Positions 46,263-57,665 of a DNA stretch of 64,000 nt are shown piece after piece (position 1 is the stretch's first letter; every line of letters begins with the position of its first letter). Location of the stretch: positions 263,072-327,071 of the forward strand of contig WTPW01000655.1 in the NCBI GenBank assembly GCA_009809945.1, written 5' to 3'. The position numbers and the translations under genes are program-made. Origin of the DNA: Gigaspora margarita (lineage: Eukaryota > Glomeromycota > Glomeromycetes > Diversisporales > Gigasporaceae). The notes below the pieces were generated by a model. It did no database searches and had not been told where the DNA came from. It worked only from the letters and a program-made list of their open reading frames with translations.

Positions 46263-47935
46263 TCTTGTAAATTTATTTGAATATATTTTACTTATATTTT
46301 AATATAGTATTTTTAAAAAAGTTTTTTTTTTTTTTTTTTTTGAAAGAAAATAAAATTAATTTATTATACATATTTAGTTGCAAAATAGTATTTAAAATAA
46401 ATAATAATTTGAGCATTAGCCAAAACTTTTCAAAAATAAGTTACAAGAGTACTAGCTAAAATTTATTCTTTAATAAAAATCAAACAAAATCATTGTAATA
46501 CAAATTCAGATAATGATGATCCAGTGTTTGGAATTATTTTTAACAAACTCTGATCATACGTATCAGGATAAACGATGAATTTTTAGATCCAATTTCTAGT
46601 ATGAAATCGACGATTTGAAATAGTGTACTGCAGATAATAGAAGATCGATTGAATCAGGAAAACAGGGAATACTGGATCTACCCGTATTTCTCAAATATTA
46701 TTCATCGGGGAGATCTATTATAATATCGGAATTCAGCGGTGTAGATCATCACAACCAATGTTAAGTCTACAAGGTGCCTGCCGGATGATAATCAAATTTG
46801 GTGATCAAGTGAATACGGGTCGGAGTAAACCGTGTGACAAGATCATATTGACTGGGGGTTTAAGTTTAACCCGAAATGTAACCGTAATTACGACATACAT
46901 GTTGAATTTTTTAGTAATCATGAGATGATAAAAAGGATAGAATGACGTTATTTGATCATAAGCCTTGTAAAAAAAAACCAGAATTAAGCTTAATACATTA
47001 TACCTTTCAAAGTAAGTCGGTTTTTTTTTTTTTCTTTAATTTTACGAAGACTATGAATTTTATACTTTTATGTAAGATTAATAATTATTTTCATAGAATC
47101 ATTCTTTCCCAAATTTGTCACAATTATTGTAAATATAAATTTTTTTTTTTTTAGTCATCTGGAATTACTATTTGAATTAGAAACTTTTACTTTTTGTTGT
47201 TGCTACGCTTCGTACTTACTTACGAACGTACGTACTGTATCAGGTATCTGGTATGTACATACGTATGTAAACTACGGTAATTAATTAACTGCGGTAGGTA
47301 AGTGAAAAAATTTAACTCCGAAATCGGTTTCCGCAACCATAAAAAGGTATCCGTAGCAAGAAAATTTGAATCAAACTCAATTAGAGAAAAATTAGAAATT
47401 AAGTAACGAATTAATTAATAATCTGAAATTATGCCTATAAAGAATTAAAATTCATTTGGAAATTCTAAAAATAAAAGTATCACAGGGAATACTAATGGGT
47501 AACACAGGTACAATCACATGTACTACATTCTAAAATTTTGAAAACATGCGCCAGTTTTGTCATCAATAACAAAACATTTACGTAAAATTACGAATTGAAA
47601 ATACGGATTTCTTTTTTGAAACAAAGGGCACAAAATTCTAACAAATTATGACATAAAACTAGGATTAAAAAAAATTCTTAAAACGCAAAGTAATGAAAAG
47701 AAAAAACTTGTGTGATACATGGATTTTTACTAAAGCATTTAATAGAGAACTTGTGATACATAAATTTTGACTAAAGCATTTGAATGTAATACTTTGACAG
47801 AGGAAAAATCCATAAAAAGTAGTTACGTAATTTTTTTACTATTACTGATATTACTGAATTCTTGGAATTAGCATATAATATTTTATATAATTTATACTGT
47901 ATAATTTAGCATACAATAATACAAAATAGGTACAC
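46263..47935. other. Intergenic; 46500-46960 of mixed composition, otherwise AT-rich
   Basis: 46500-46960 has near-genic base composition but all frames are closed, and I recognise no family. 47200-47300 is dominated by tacgta/cgtacg words. T-rich tracts at 46320 and 47150 produce incidental frames. Confidence 0.45.
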
Positions 47936-48005
47936 GTCACAGATGTTGTGATCAGATGTTGTGATCGGATGTTGTGATCAAAATGTTGTGATCAAATGTA
48001 GTGAT
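47936..48005 (+). repeat. Tandem repeat, about 13-17 base unit
   Basis: About five copies of gatgttgtgatca follow each other (cagatgttgtgatcagatgt and on). Confidence 0.8.
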
Positions 48006-48956
48006 AGGTTTACAAAAGTAAGGAAGAATAATTAGTTTGAAAAAAAAAAAAAAAATTCAAAAGAATTGTCTTTTAAAAAAAAAAGAATGATGATGACTCA
48101 TTGAATAAAACGAAACAATATGAATTAGAATCTCGATCTTAAACAATTGGCGTAAGTAACAGAAAAAAAAGAGTATAAATGGTAAAAACAAAGTTAAACA
48201 AAAAGTTTTTTTTTTTTATAAAATTTCATGAAATAAAAATAGAATGAATCAATAAAATATGATAGGTAAAAATCTTTAATGGAATTATTGATTCGTTTTA
48301 AATGAATTCTTAATGTTTCGAAATTTGGTTAAACAAATACTGTATCTCAGGGCATGACCATAGCATGACCATATATATAATTGACCATTAGCATTAGCGT
48401 TAGCGTTAATACTATAATAAACTAATCAAATCGTTTAAGATGGTCAATTAATGCATTTAATTTTTTACAAATAATGATGGACAACACACATTCAATCAAT
48501 TAATCTTTTGCATTTTGGAAGCATATCAGATATAGAAGAGTAAAGTTATGTATGGTAAGTATCACCATATTCATTAATTATTTATTATGAAATTATGAAT
48601 ATTTTTTAACGTAATCGATTATTTATTCAATAGAAATGAAATGATACGTACGTAACTTACAGTAATGCAGTACAGTAACTGATGGAATTTTGTTTGTTTG
48701 TTAATTCGTTTCACTAACCAGCTGAATGATTAACATGTAATTTTTTTGGTGGGAAAAATACGTACTTACGTACTTACGTGCTTCAAAAAAAAAAATTATA
48801 AAAAAATTAATAATACTTTTTTGTAAATCGTCTCGTAAATCATATAAATCATATTATATAAATAAATCATATAAATCATATAAATCATATAAATCATATT
48901 AAACGTTATCTATTTTATTTTATCTTTTCGATACTTTCTAATAGCCTCCAAAATGG
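48006..48956. other. AT-rich intergenic DNA
   Basis: Contains short tandem runs (ataaatcat at 48840-48895, gcgttagcgtta near 48395) and tacttacgta words; no gene recognised. Confidence 0.5.
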
Positions 48957-49071
48957 GATAAATAATGAACAAGATTTAGGAAAGTGTATTCACTATTTTT
49001 CGATTTTATTAATTAATCATAATTTATGAGTGTCTTAGTGTCTGTCTATGAGTGTCACGTGATAATGGGGA
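48957..49071 (+). repeat. Direct repeat A, copy 1
   Basis: Runs from gataaataatgaac to gagtgtcacgtgataatgg. The same ends occur at 54103-54157, where the middle is shorter. Contains CACGTG at 49056. Confidence 0.7.
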
Positions 49072-49079
49072 CTTTGAAC

Positions 49080-49522
49080 TAGGGTGTCCAGGATTATGCG
49101 ATGCGATATTATGCGCATAATTTGCTATTTTTCGCATCGCATATGCTTCGCATAAACAAGCAAAAAAAAGCATAAATCACGTGAATAAAAGTTGATTGGT
49201 TGTTGGGAATATGTTAACTTCATCCGGCAAGCTTTAAATTTGTAATTTAGGTGACAGAGTGATGATAGAATGTAGGTCCCGAAAAGTTCCGATGTGGAAA
49301 ATGAATGAACTTAAATTACGAGCATAGTTGGAGCAAAATTTTTGGTGAACGTCCGAAAAAATCCGAAAAACAGAACTAAAAGAATTAATTACATATAATA
49401 AAAATCGCATAATCGACCTAATTGATCGCATAATTTTAAATTTATTTCGCATCCATCGCATAATCAACCTCAGTTCGGCCGCATAATTTACCTCATCGCA
49501 TCGCATAATCCTGGACACCCTA
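49080..49522. mobile_element. 443-base hAT-type MITE with perfect TIRs and 8-base duplication
   Basis: The TIRs are perfect inverses over 27 bases (tagggtgtccaggattatgc…). The flanks ctttgaac (49072-49079 and 49523-49530) are identical. The interior repeats gcataat/cgcat words. The related site at 54010-54030 lacks the element. A 94-codon minus-strand frame over it is incidental. Confidence 0.93.
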
Positions 49523-49600
49523 CTTTGAACCTATATGAGATCCGATCTGAATTTATTCTTATTGGATTTAATTTCAAGGCCACATGATTTCGATGATAAT
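49523..49600 (+). repeat. Direct repeat B, copy 1
   Basis: The stretch tgaacctatatgagatccga through ttggatttaatttcaaggc recurs at 54020-54095, right after the Fanzor-like reading frame, so copy 1 probably marks a second lost element of that kind. Confidence 0.75.
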
Positions 49601-49672
49601 ATACTGTATATATATGATATATATATATCGATTATATATCGATATATATATCGATATACAGTATATATATAC

Positions 49673-49713
<41 letters not shown>
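49601..49713. repeat. TA-rich palindrome and microsatellite
   Basis: atactgtatatat at 49599 and atatatacagtat-type sequence at 49655-49668 form an inverted pair around gatatatatatcgat words. The frames on both strands (I/Y-rich) are artefacts. Confidence 0.8.
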
Positions 49714-49719
<6 letters not shown>

Positions 49720-50757
49720 CGATCTATTTATTATCAATGATAATTTTTCCATTTTGAACTATAGTTATTTAGGATTAAATCGATAACTTTTTTTTTTTAT
49801 TTAAACTCGTTAAAAAAAATCATGAGTGATATTCTCAAAATTTATCTGGTAATAATAAAACTTTTAAATATTTTGTTTATCATGTGATTTGTAATTTCAG
49901 CTGATGAAACTCGGACAAAATTTGTTACATTGGTTAATCCAATAATTTATTTAATTTTTTTCAATTTTTTCAATTTCTTCAATTCTTTCTATCTTTAATC
50001 ATCAATTTGAGAAAAAAAAAAACAATATGAATGTAACATTCAAAAACAAACCAAAATAAAAGGAACATTTAGGAAAGAATTTTATAAATTCGTGTTTCCT
50101 ATAGTATAAAAGTATTATTGTATTTTCCGAAGGTTATTCCATCAAAATTAGATGTAGTGAAACATGGTAATAATTTTTTTTTTTAAAAAAATTTTTAATA
50201 TATCACGAGAACAAATCATATTAATCAATTCTTTTAAAAATTCTTCTGTACTTAATAAATGCGAAGGAATATATTTTCTTTGAGATCAATAAAAAGTATA
50301 GTATTAATAATATTAATAATAGTATTATTACAAATTATATATAATTATATTATATAAATTATATATAATTATATATATATATTTATTTATAAATCATTAT
50401 TATTTTCAATCCAGTAAAGTATTAAGAATTTTCCATATTAAGAATTTATTAAGATTTTTTTATTCTTTGCTAAATAACCAAATAAATCGATTTTCAAGTT
50501 TATTCAGTCCTTATGACGAAATTTCTTTGCTAATTAAGTAACTTATGTTGCCTTCTAATAATTTCATTATCAGCAATCACCAATGAATGTTATGCTCTTT
50601 TTATGAATTCGGAACAATACTTTGAATACATTACTGTAAGTATTGATGTTATTGATGTTGAATATCCAGTATTTTCAGTTTTTTTTACTACTGTTTTTTA
50701 CTCAATTTTAAAAATTATTTGATAGGCTCAAATAATGACACATGATTAATTCCATAA
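49714..50757 (+). repeat. Left arm of a large inverted duplication
   Basis: Reverse-complementary to 54150-55921. Landmarks: gaactatagttatttaggat, cttcaattctttctatcttt, ttccgaaggttattccatca and caaataatgacacat. Long inverted arms could be TIRs of a large element or an inverted segmental duplication. No gene lies within. Confidence 0.85.
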
Positions 50758-50778
50758 TATCCTGCTTTACTATTTGTT

Positions 50779-50896
50779 GTTCATGCCTACCTTCATTATA
50801 ATTTCCCACGAGATCATATCATGACCGGGAATCTTCCATGTGAAGATTCCCGGTCACAAATAATAACGTGAAAATTATAATGAAGGTAGGCATGAC
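50779..50896. repeat. Double-stem hairpin
   Basis: An outer stem pairs catgcctaccttcattataa (about 50782) with its complement ending near 50893. Inside is a perfect 15-base stem (tgaccgggaatcttc 50822-50836 with 50842-50856) around the loop catgt. This could be a fold-back MITE or a structured transcript. Confidence 0.85.
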
Positions 50897-50904
50897 CAAC
50901 GTAA

Positions 50905-51036
50905 GTCAGGGTATTACTCATGAATTTCCTGTGAGCTTTAAAAAATTACAGCAGAGATTCCCGATGATCATAGGATACAGATGGCCCCGAAGGGTCATCT
51001 GCTGTAATTTTTAAAATTCCCAGGAAATTAATAATA
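50905..51036. repeat. Second hairpin, ttacagcaga stem
   Basis: aaaaaattacagcaga (about 50940) pairs with tctgctgtaattttt (about 50999), with outer aatttcct/aggaaatt and gtatta/taatac pairs. A short cccgaaggg sequence caps the inner region. Confidence 0.8.
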
Positions 51037-51037
51037 C

Positions 51038-51907
51038 TTATTGTACGGGTCTTATGTAACAGCCCGTGCTTTTTTCACTCATTTATTGGCATATGTTTAA
51101 AAAATAAATAAATCGGAACACTTTTATATTTGATAAAAATATGAAAGTGTCCCGATTTAATTATTTTTATTATTAAAGTGTTTGCCTTCACATTTTTAAA
51201 AATGTTGGGACATTCGTGCCATTAGGTCGTTTTTAAATTTTTATTGGATGATATCGGCATTAATTAGTTTCGCTTTTTTTTTAAATTATCTTGGATAGAT
51301 CTGTTAGGCATTATTAGGGTTTCGTTTCTTTAAATTCTTATTATATAGAATCGCATACCGGTATTATTGGAGTTTTGTTGTTTTTTTTTTTCTTAAATTT
51401 TTATTGGACAAGTCATACACTATTAGATCTTCGCTTTTAGACCTTCGTTTTCTTTAAAATTCTTTAGTTATTGGATTTTTGTCTTTTTTTTTGTAATTTT
51501 TATTGGACAAATCATACATTATTAGATCTTCGCCTTTAATATTAAATTCTTTTTTTTAGTCAGATTCGTATTTTTATTAAAATTAAATTTTCGCTTTCTT
51601 TAAAACTTTTGGATAAGGTTATACGTAATTATGTTTTTGCTTTTAGTTTAGATTTATTTCTTCGTTTTTTTTTTTAAAAAAAAAAAAGCTTATGAATGAG
51701 ATTTTAATAATTAGTTTCTACTTGAACTTTGATTTAATTGTTTGATTTTTGCACGAAAGAATTAATAATTTAATTCATAGATAGATTCTTTTTTATTTAC
51801 GTTGTTATCTAAAGCGTGTTTTTAATATTTCATGCCAATAATATTAAAATTGGGTTTTATTGAGGTGAAGGTGACGCACGGGTTGTTACGTCAGACCCGT
51901 ACAATAA
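51038..51907. mobile_element. 870-base TIR element
   Basis: The left end ttattgtacgggtcttatgt continues to cagcccgtgc; the right end is the inverse of ttattgtacgggtctgacgt with caacccgtgc. About 28 of 32 bases match. The interior is T-rich with repeated ttattggacaa/ttagatcttcgc phrases and no open frame. Flanking duplication is unclear. Confidence 0.8.
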
Positions 51908-52640
51908 CTATAACATATCCCATGGGTACTATGTAATAACCGTGCTTTTTTTCCAAGTTATTCACGGTCTATATGAAAATCATGTGACACATGATTTTCA
52001 TATAGATCGGTGATTAACGTTAAGTTTTGATCTTTTAAAATTTTTATCCTAACTAAAAGTTAAAGATCATGAACAAAGTTTACGATTATGTAATCAACTA
52101 GACTTAGTATTTCTTTACGGGTCTTAAAATAATCATGTTTACTAGGTCGTAGGTTTTAAAATTGTGTTTTGAGGTCATGTGGGTTTAATAAAATTGTCAT
52201 AGGAAAACAGCTGACTATAATAGGTTCGAAAATTGTTATAGATAGACGAAAAAATTTATTAGGTTCGAAGGTTTTAAAATTGTTGTAAGCAGGTGAAGGA
52301 CTTTACTAGATACTAAAGGTTTTAAACTTGTTATAGGCAGATGAAGAATTTTAATGTACTTTATTAATTTTTTATTCAATAAAAAAAAAAGTTTTATTTA
52401 AATATTTAAAATATTAATTTATTTTTTTATTTTTATATTATTATCACATTTTTTAATGTTCTAAAAGGTTAAAAGTGAGTAACGTTTAAAAATATCATCA
52501 AGAATAGTCTTGAATGTGTCAAAGGTTCCAAAGATAATAGGAGAGCTTGAACTTGAAGAATTAAATTCTTAAATTCGTTTTTCATACTTGATAGCTTTAT
52601 GAAACTGGTCGAGGCACAACCATTTAATACACCTGTTATT
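51908..52640. other. Hairpin and short repeats
   Basis: 51965-52014 contains a perfect stem of atatgaaaatcatgt with its inverse. 52140-52360 holds three to four loose copies of a unit with ggttttaaaattgt and gcagatgaagga. The minus-strand frame at 52469-52690 (73 codons) has no recognised motif and lies partly in the tandem duplication. Confidence 0.55.
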
Positions 52641-53175
52641 GTAGTATTCTTGCATGGATAGCGAATTTCGCATCTTAGCATAAAAAACAATACAGCTAGC
52701 TATTTGTAGTAATTTGCTAAACAAAAATAGCAATTATGACAATACAGTGAACAGTGGTTATTTAATGTGTCATTGCCTTTTGTTTAATTGAAATATATTA
52801 GTGTTTAATCGTCTCAATTTTAATGTACCGCTTTCTTGGAATCCAGTAGATATATTTATAGATTCAAAGTTTCTAATTGTTCACAGACAAAAGTGAATGT
52901 CTTATACTTATTGCATGGATAACGAATTTCGTATCTTAGCATAAAAACAATTCAGCTAGCTATTTGTAGCAATTTGCTAAACAAAAAAAGCAATTACGAC
53001 AATACAGTGAACAGTGGTTATTTAATGTCATTGTTGTTTAACATTTAATGTACCGCTTTCTTGGAATCCAGTAGATATATTTATAGATTCAAATTTTCTA
53101 ATTGTTCACAGACAAAAGAGAAAAGAGAATGTCTTATACTTATTGCATGGATAGCGAATTTCGCTAGCTTTATTT
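52640..53175 (+). repeat. Tandem duplication, about 260-base unit
   Basis: ttgcatggatagcgaatttc begins at about 52650, 52910 and 53142. Between, both units share agctagctatttgtag, gaacagtggttatttaatgt and accgctttcttggaatccag. The third copy is truncated. Confidence 0.85.
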
Positions 53176-53292
53176 GTTGCTATGAATAGCTGGACACTCT
53201 GTTCAAAGGGAACTAACTATTGAAAGCCGACACACTGTGAGATGATTGTTATTTTTAACATTAGTAAGTATTTTATCTTATTTGATTAATAG

Positions 53293-53353
53293 TGACAAAG
53301 AATATTGAATTATCATTATTACTTTATTGTCAATGATTCAATATTCTTTGTCA
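53293..53353. repeat. 18-base perfect stem-loop
   Basis: tgacaaagaatattgaat (53293-53310) is exactly inverted at 53336-53353 with a 25-base loop, just upstream of the nuclease remnant. Confidence 0.85.
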
Positions 53354-53379
53354 AGTATAAATACTGTAAGTCCCGTTTT

Positions 53380-54009
53380 CGTATTTGAGCAAGAACAAAA
53401 TCGTGGAGCACAAGAAATCAAAAAACATATGAAATTTCATCGAAGGTGGAACAACCAAGGAAAGATATCAAGTGAAAGAACACCTGGTGGTATTCCGTAG
53501 CAGATGTGGAAAGACTTTAATTCCATTTTGGAACGATTGTACCGAAGAAATATCGAGGAAGTGACAAAGATCTTGCTTTAGGAAGAACAAGTAAGAGAAA
53601 AAATACAACGAATTCACAATTTGATTGATGAGTGTAATCATCAGCTTGCCAAATGGCTATGTTCAAACTAGTGATTATTTTATTGCCCAAGTTCGAATCT
53701 TCAAGGATGGTTTTAAAGAATAAAAGAAAGATTCGGTCGAAAACTGCTTGTGCAATGCTGACCTGGTCACATTTCAGGTCTCGAATGTTCTTACATCATA
53801 AGTCACGGGAGTTCAGAGGTTGCAAAGTCATTGAATGCACCGAAGAGTATACATCAAAGACATGTGGGAATTGTGGATTCATAAAAAATAATCTTGGTGG
53901 ATCAAAAACATTCAAGTGTGAATCTTGTGATTTGGAAATCGATAGGGATGTAAATGGTGCTCGAAATATCTTGTTCAAATATTTAACAGAGGGTCAGAGT
54001 TTGGCCTGA
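53380..54009 (+). pseudogene. Broken TnpB/Fanzor-type RNA-guided nuclease
   Basis: The open C-terminal part (53653-54009, 118 codons) holds a RuvC-II-like LLPKFESSRMV (Glu codon 53695-53697). It then has a zinc ribbon with Cys at positions 71, 74, 89 and 92 of that frame (SKTCGNCG … KCESC) and the RuvC-III motif DRDVNGARNI. This order is diagnostic of TnpB and its eukaryotic relatives, the Fanzor proteins. Upstream (53380-53671) protein-like sequence continues in another frame (REKIQRIHNLIDECNHQ at 53600-53650) with in-frame TAG at 53498, 53579 and 53669, and a one-base slip near 53671. No RuvC-I DPG-type motif or N-terminal half is found, so the gene is truncated and dead. In living relatives the protein cuts DNA under guidance of an RNA encoded at the element's end; no guide can be assigned here. 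It lies between the inverted arms at 49.7 and 54.2 kb. Confidence 0.85.
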
Positions 54010-54019
54010 CTTTGGGACT

Positions 54020-54095
54020 TGAACCTATTTGAGATCCGATCTGAATAGTAAAAAATAACTTTTTTTTTATTCTTATTGGATTTAATTTCAAGGCA
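54020..54095 (+). repeat. Direct repeat B, copy 2
   Basis: The sequence following the nuclease stop (tgaacctatttgagatccga … tttcaaggc) repeats 49523-49600 with a small T-rich insertion. Confidence 0.75.
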
Positions 54096-54102
54096 ATTTT
54101 TG

Positions 54103-54157
54103 GATAAATAATGAACAATTAACAACTGAGTGTCTACGAGTGTCACGTGATAATGGA
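54103..54157 (+). repeat. Direct repeat A, copy 2
   Basis: gataaataatgaac through cacgtgataatgg, as at 48957-49071. Here A follows B, whereas in copy 1 A precedes B. Confidence 0.7.
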
Positions 54158-55921
54158 ATTAATGATGTGTCATTATTTGAGCCTATCAAATAATTTTTAA
54201 ATTGAGTAAAAAAAAACAGTGAAAATACTGGATATTCTCTGAACATCAATAATATCAATAACATCAATACTTACAGTAATGTATTCAGATGTTTATTCAC
54301 ATCCGAATTCATAAAAAGAGCATAACAAAGGAAAATCAATCATTGGTGATTAAATTATTTCGTCATATGCAAAAAGATCATTCGTTCTATTGTTTTGTTC
54401 AAGCGAAATTAATAAAGATGAATAAGAAGAACCAATCGTAACATTTTTAATGAGGATCATTGAAATGAATTATATATGAACTTTTGATCCTAATAAAGGT
54501 GAATAATATGAATAATTTGATTAATTCGTGTAGACTTTTTAAATTAAATTGAATACGAATAAAACTTTTTTTTTTTTACAAAGTTGTTGAATAAAAAAAG
54601 TTGATCACTGATCATTATTTGTTCCAATTTTTTTTTTATTTTTTTTTGTCTTTAGAAATATTTAATAATTAATTGAAAAAAAAAAATCAGGTTTAAAAAT
54701 TGTTATTCGGAAAATAGAAATTTTCTATGTACCGTGTTTGTTGTTCTTTTATGGACATTTAATAATCAACGACAATAGCGATGACAATATCGATGACAAT
54801 ATCGATGACAATATCGATGACAATATCGATGACAATATCGATGACAATATCGATGACAATATCGATGACAATAACCGCAGTCTAAAAAACAAAAATAGTA
54901 AATATTATTAATACATTGATCATGAGAATATAAATATTCCTTGAACATGAAATCTTTTTTTTAATGAAATTATTAGAGGCAACATAAGTTACTTAATTAG
55001 CAAAGAAATTTCGTCATTTAAGGACACATGGTTCAATCAATGAATAAACTTGAAAATCGATTTATTTGGTTATTTAGGCAAAGAATAAAAAAATCTAATA
55101 ACTTCTTAATATGGAAGTTCTTAATACTTTACTGGATTGAAAAAATAATAATAATGATTTATAAATAAATATATATATAATTATATATAATTTATATATA
55201 ATTTATATAATTATATATAATTTATATAAGATATAATTTGTAATAATACTATTATTAATACTATTATTCAACGATGTGCTTCATGTAGTATACTTTTATT
55301 GATCTCAAAGAAAATATATTCCTTCGCATTTATTAAGTACAGAAGAATTTTTAATTAATAAAAGAAGAATTGATTAATATGATTTGTTCTCGTGATATAT
55401 TAAAAATTTTTTAAGAAAAAGAAAAAAATTATTACCATATGTTTCACTACATCTAATTTTGATGGAATAACCTTCGGAAAATACAATAATACTTTTATAC
55501 TGTAGGAAACACGAATTCATAAAATTCTTTCCTAAATGTTCCTTTTATTTTGGTTTGTTTTTGAATGTTACATTCATATTGTTTTTTTTCAAATTGATGA
55601 TTAAAGATAGAAAGAATTGAAGAAATTGAAAAAATTGAAAAAAATTAAATAAATTACTGGATTAACCAATGTAACAATTTTTATCCGAGTTTCATCAGAT
55701 GAAATTACAAATCACATGATAAACAAAATATTTAAAAGTTTTATTGAATCCATAAATTACTAGATAAATTTTTTTTATTAAACGACTTAAAATACTGAAA
55801 TAGATAAAGATAATTCAAATTCTATCTAATATTTGGAGAATATCATTTATGGTGTTTAATAAAAAAAAGTTCCCGATTTAATCCTAAATAACTATAGTTC
55901 ATAATAAATAGATCGATATTT
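54150..55921 (-). repeat. Right arm of the large inverted duplication
   Basis: Reverse complement of 49714-50757 with an extra segment of roughly 620 bases (about 54345-54965) that holds the 12-base tandem array. Matching landmarks include ggataaccttcggaaaatac-type sequence near 55470 and atcctaaataactatagttc near 55884. Confidence 0.85.
54774..54870 (+). repeat. 12-base tandem array
   Basis: About eight copies of gatgacaatatc. The CHRY-repeat frame on the minus strand is a by-product. Confidence 0.92.
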
Positions 55922-57634
55922 TATGTAAATAAAAAATGATGAATTTTTTGAAAAAAAAAAATCATAATGATAAATTAAAAGTAGATCGAAGAAGATGATG
56001 ATGATAATGATAATGATGATTTTAATTGATATGTAATTTTTTTTAACAAAAATATAAAGGGTAATATAAAAGAATTAATGTCGACATATGACAACCATAT
56101 AATATATTGATACATTCAGATATACTGTATGATATTTAAGAACATAGAGTACGTTACATTCTTATTCACTCAATTATTAATATAAAAAACCAAATTTGGT
56201 GATAATGATTTACTTAAATTTCAAATTTATTAATTATATTATATTGTATTAACATTAATACTACATTAATGATTAGGGATTTACACGTGATAATAAATAT
56301 TTTATTAGCATACATTAGATAAGATAGATATAAACCAATCATTTATGATAGGAATCGCTGAAAACCGAAAAAAGTATAGAAAAATGGTTTGCATATGTAC
56401 GACAATCTTAAATATTCTACGCATAAATGTTTTTTTTTTAAAAAAGAGTTGAATGTTGGTCAATACATTCTGTTGGATAACAAATTGTTGTTTTAATAAA
56501 AAAAATTTTGTACACAACGCATGCATTCATGCGAAAACTAATACGAACAAATAAAAAATAAAATCAACAATAATTATGTACGCGACCAATTTTTAATAAA
56601 ATATTCACACCTTACATGGTATTCAATACCTTTCACACCTTTTTTAAACCTTTTTACACTTTTTTTACACCTTTTATACCTTGACATTCACACATTGCAT
56701 TCACACTTACATTATTTAATTTTTCACATTCTTCACATTCTTCCTTCTGTTTATCTACTGTTTATATCGATCACATCATTTACCCTAGTAACACACAATG
56801 ATCCACGAACATTTGATTGACAGAAAATCTACTTACAGATTTTTTTTTTTTTTGGAGATTCTTGTAAAATGAAATTGATACAAACACACAATATAAAATA
56901 TTATAAATAAATATATTTTTTTCTAATCAAGTACGTATATTAATTATACTTTTAGTAATAGTACTTATAGTACTTATAGTACTTATAGTACTTATAGTAA
57001 GTATAGTAAGTATGGTAGTATAGTAAGTATAGTAAGTTAGATAGTGAAATTCAATGCCAAGCATTGACAAGAATATAGTAACCATAATACTGTAATATAG
57101 TATTCATGTAGATAATAATAATAATAATAAAATCATAGCATAATACTATAGTATTATAGTAACATATGACTATTGTAACATATGACAAAGTAACATATGA
57201 TATAACATATGGGTACTATGTATAGTAACATGTCTAATATCAATATTAACTGTTAATATAGTACTATAGTAACAAAAAAAAAATATAATACGTAAAAATC
57301 ACCAATCTTGAATGATAACCAAAAAAGTCAAATTTATGAAATGCAGGATTAATTACTATTTTCCATATAAGGCAAATTAAAATTTTTTTGAAACAAATGG
57401 GAGTACAAGCATAATGATTTTCATCCGCATGGAATCACTAAAAATCGTGATAATTTTGATTAATAAATTTTTTATATTATAATTATCGATATTATCGATA
57501 TTATCAATATTATCAATATTATCAACGTATGTAATAATTTTTTTTTTACAGTATAATTGTTATTATTAGATAACAGATAATGATAATGACTGATTAGAAT
57601 ATTGATGACATTGATAATAAAAAATACCAAATAC

Positions 57635-57665
<31 letters not shown>

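Noticed and set aside
49531..49786. I/Y-rich frames on both strands
   Set aside because: They translate the (ta)n palindrome.
52469..52690. 73-codon minus-strand frame
   Set aside because: It partly overlaps the tandem duplication, has no recognised motif, and is not maintained in the second unit.
53653..54009. Intact small zinc-ribbon gene
   Set aside because: The frame is only the C-terminal end of a TnpB/Fanzor protein; coding-like sequence upstream is in another frame with stops.
54766..54948. CHRY-repeat protein
   Set aside because: By-product of the 12-base tandem array.
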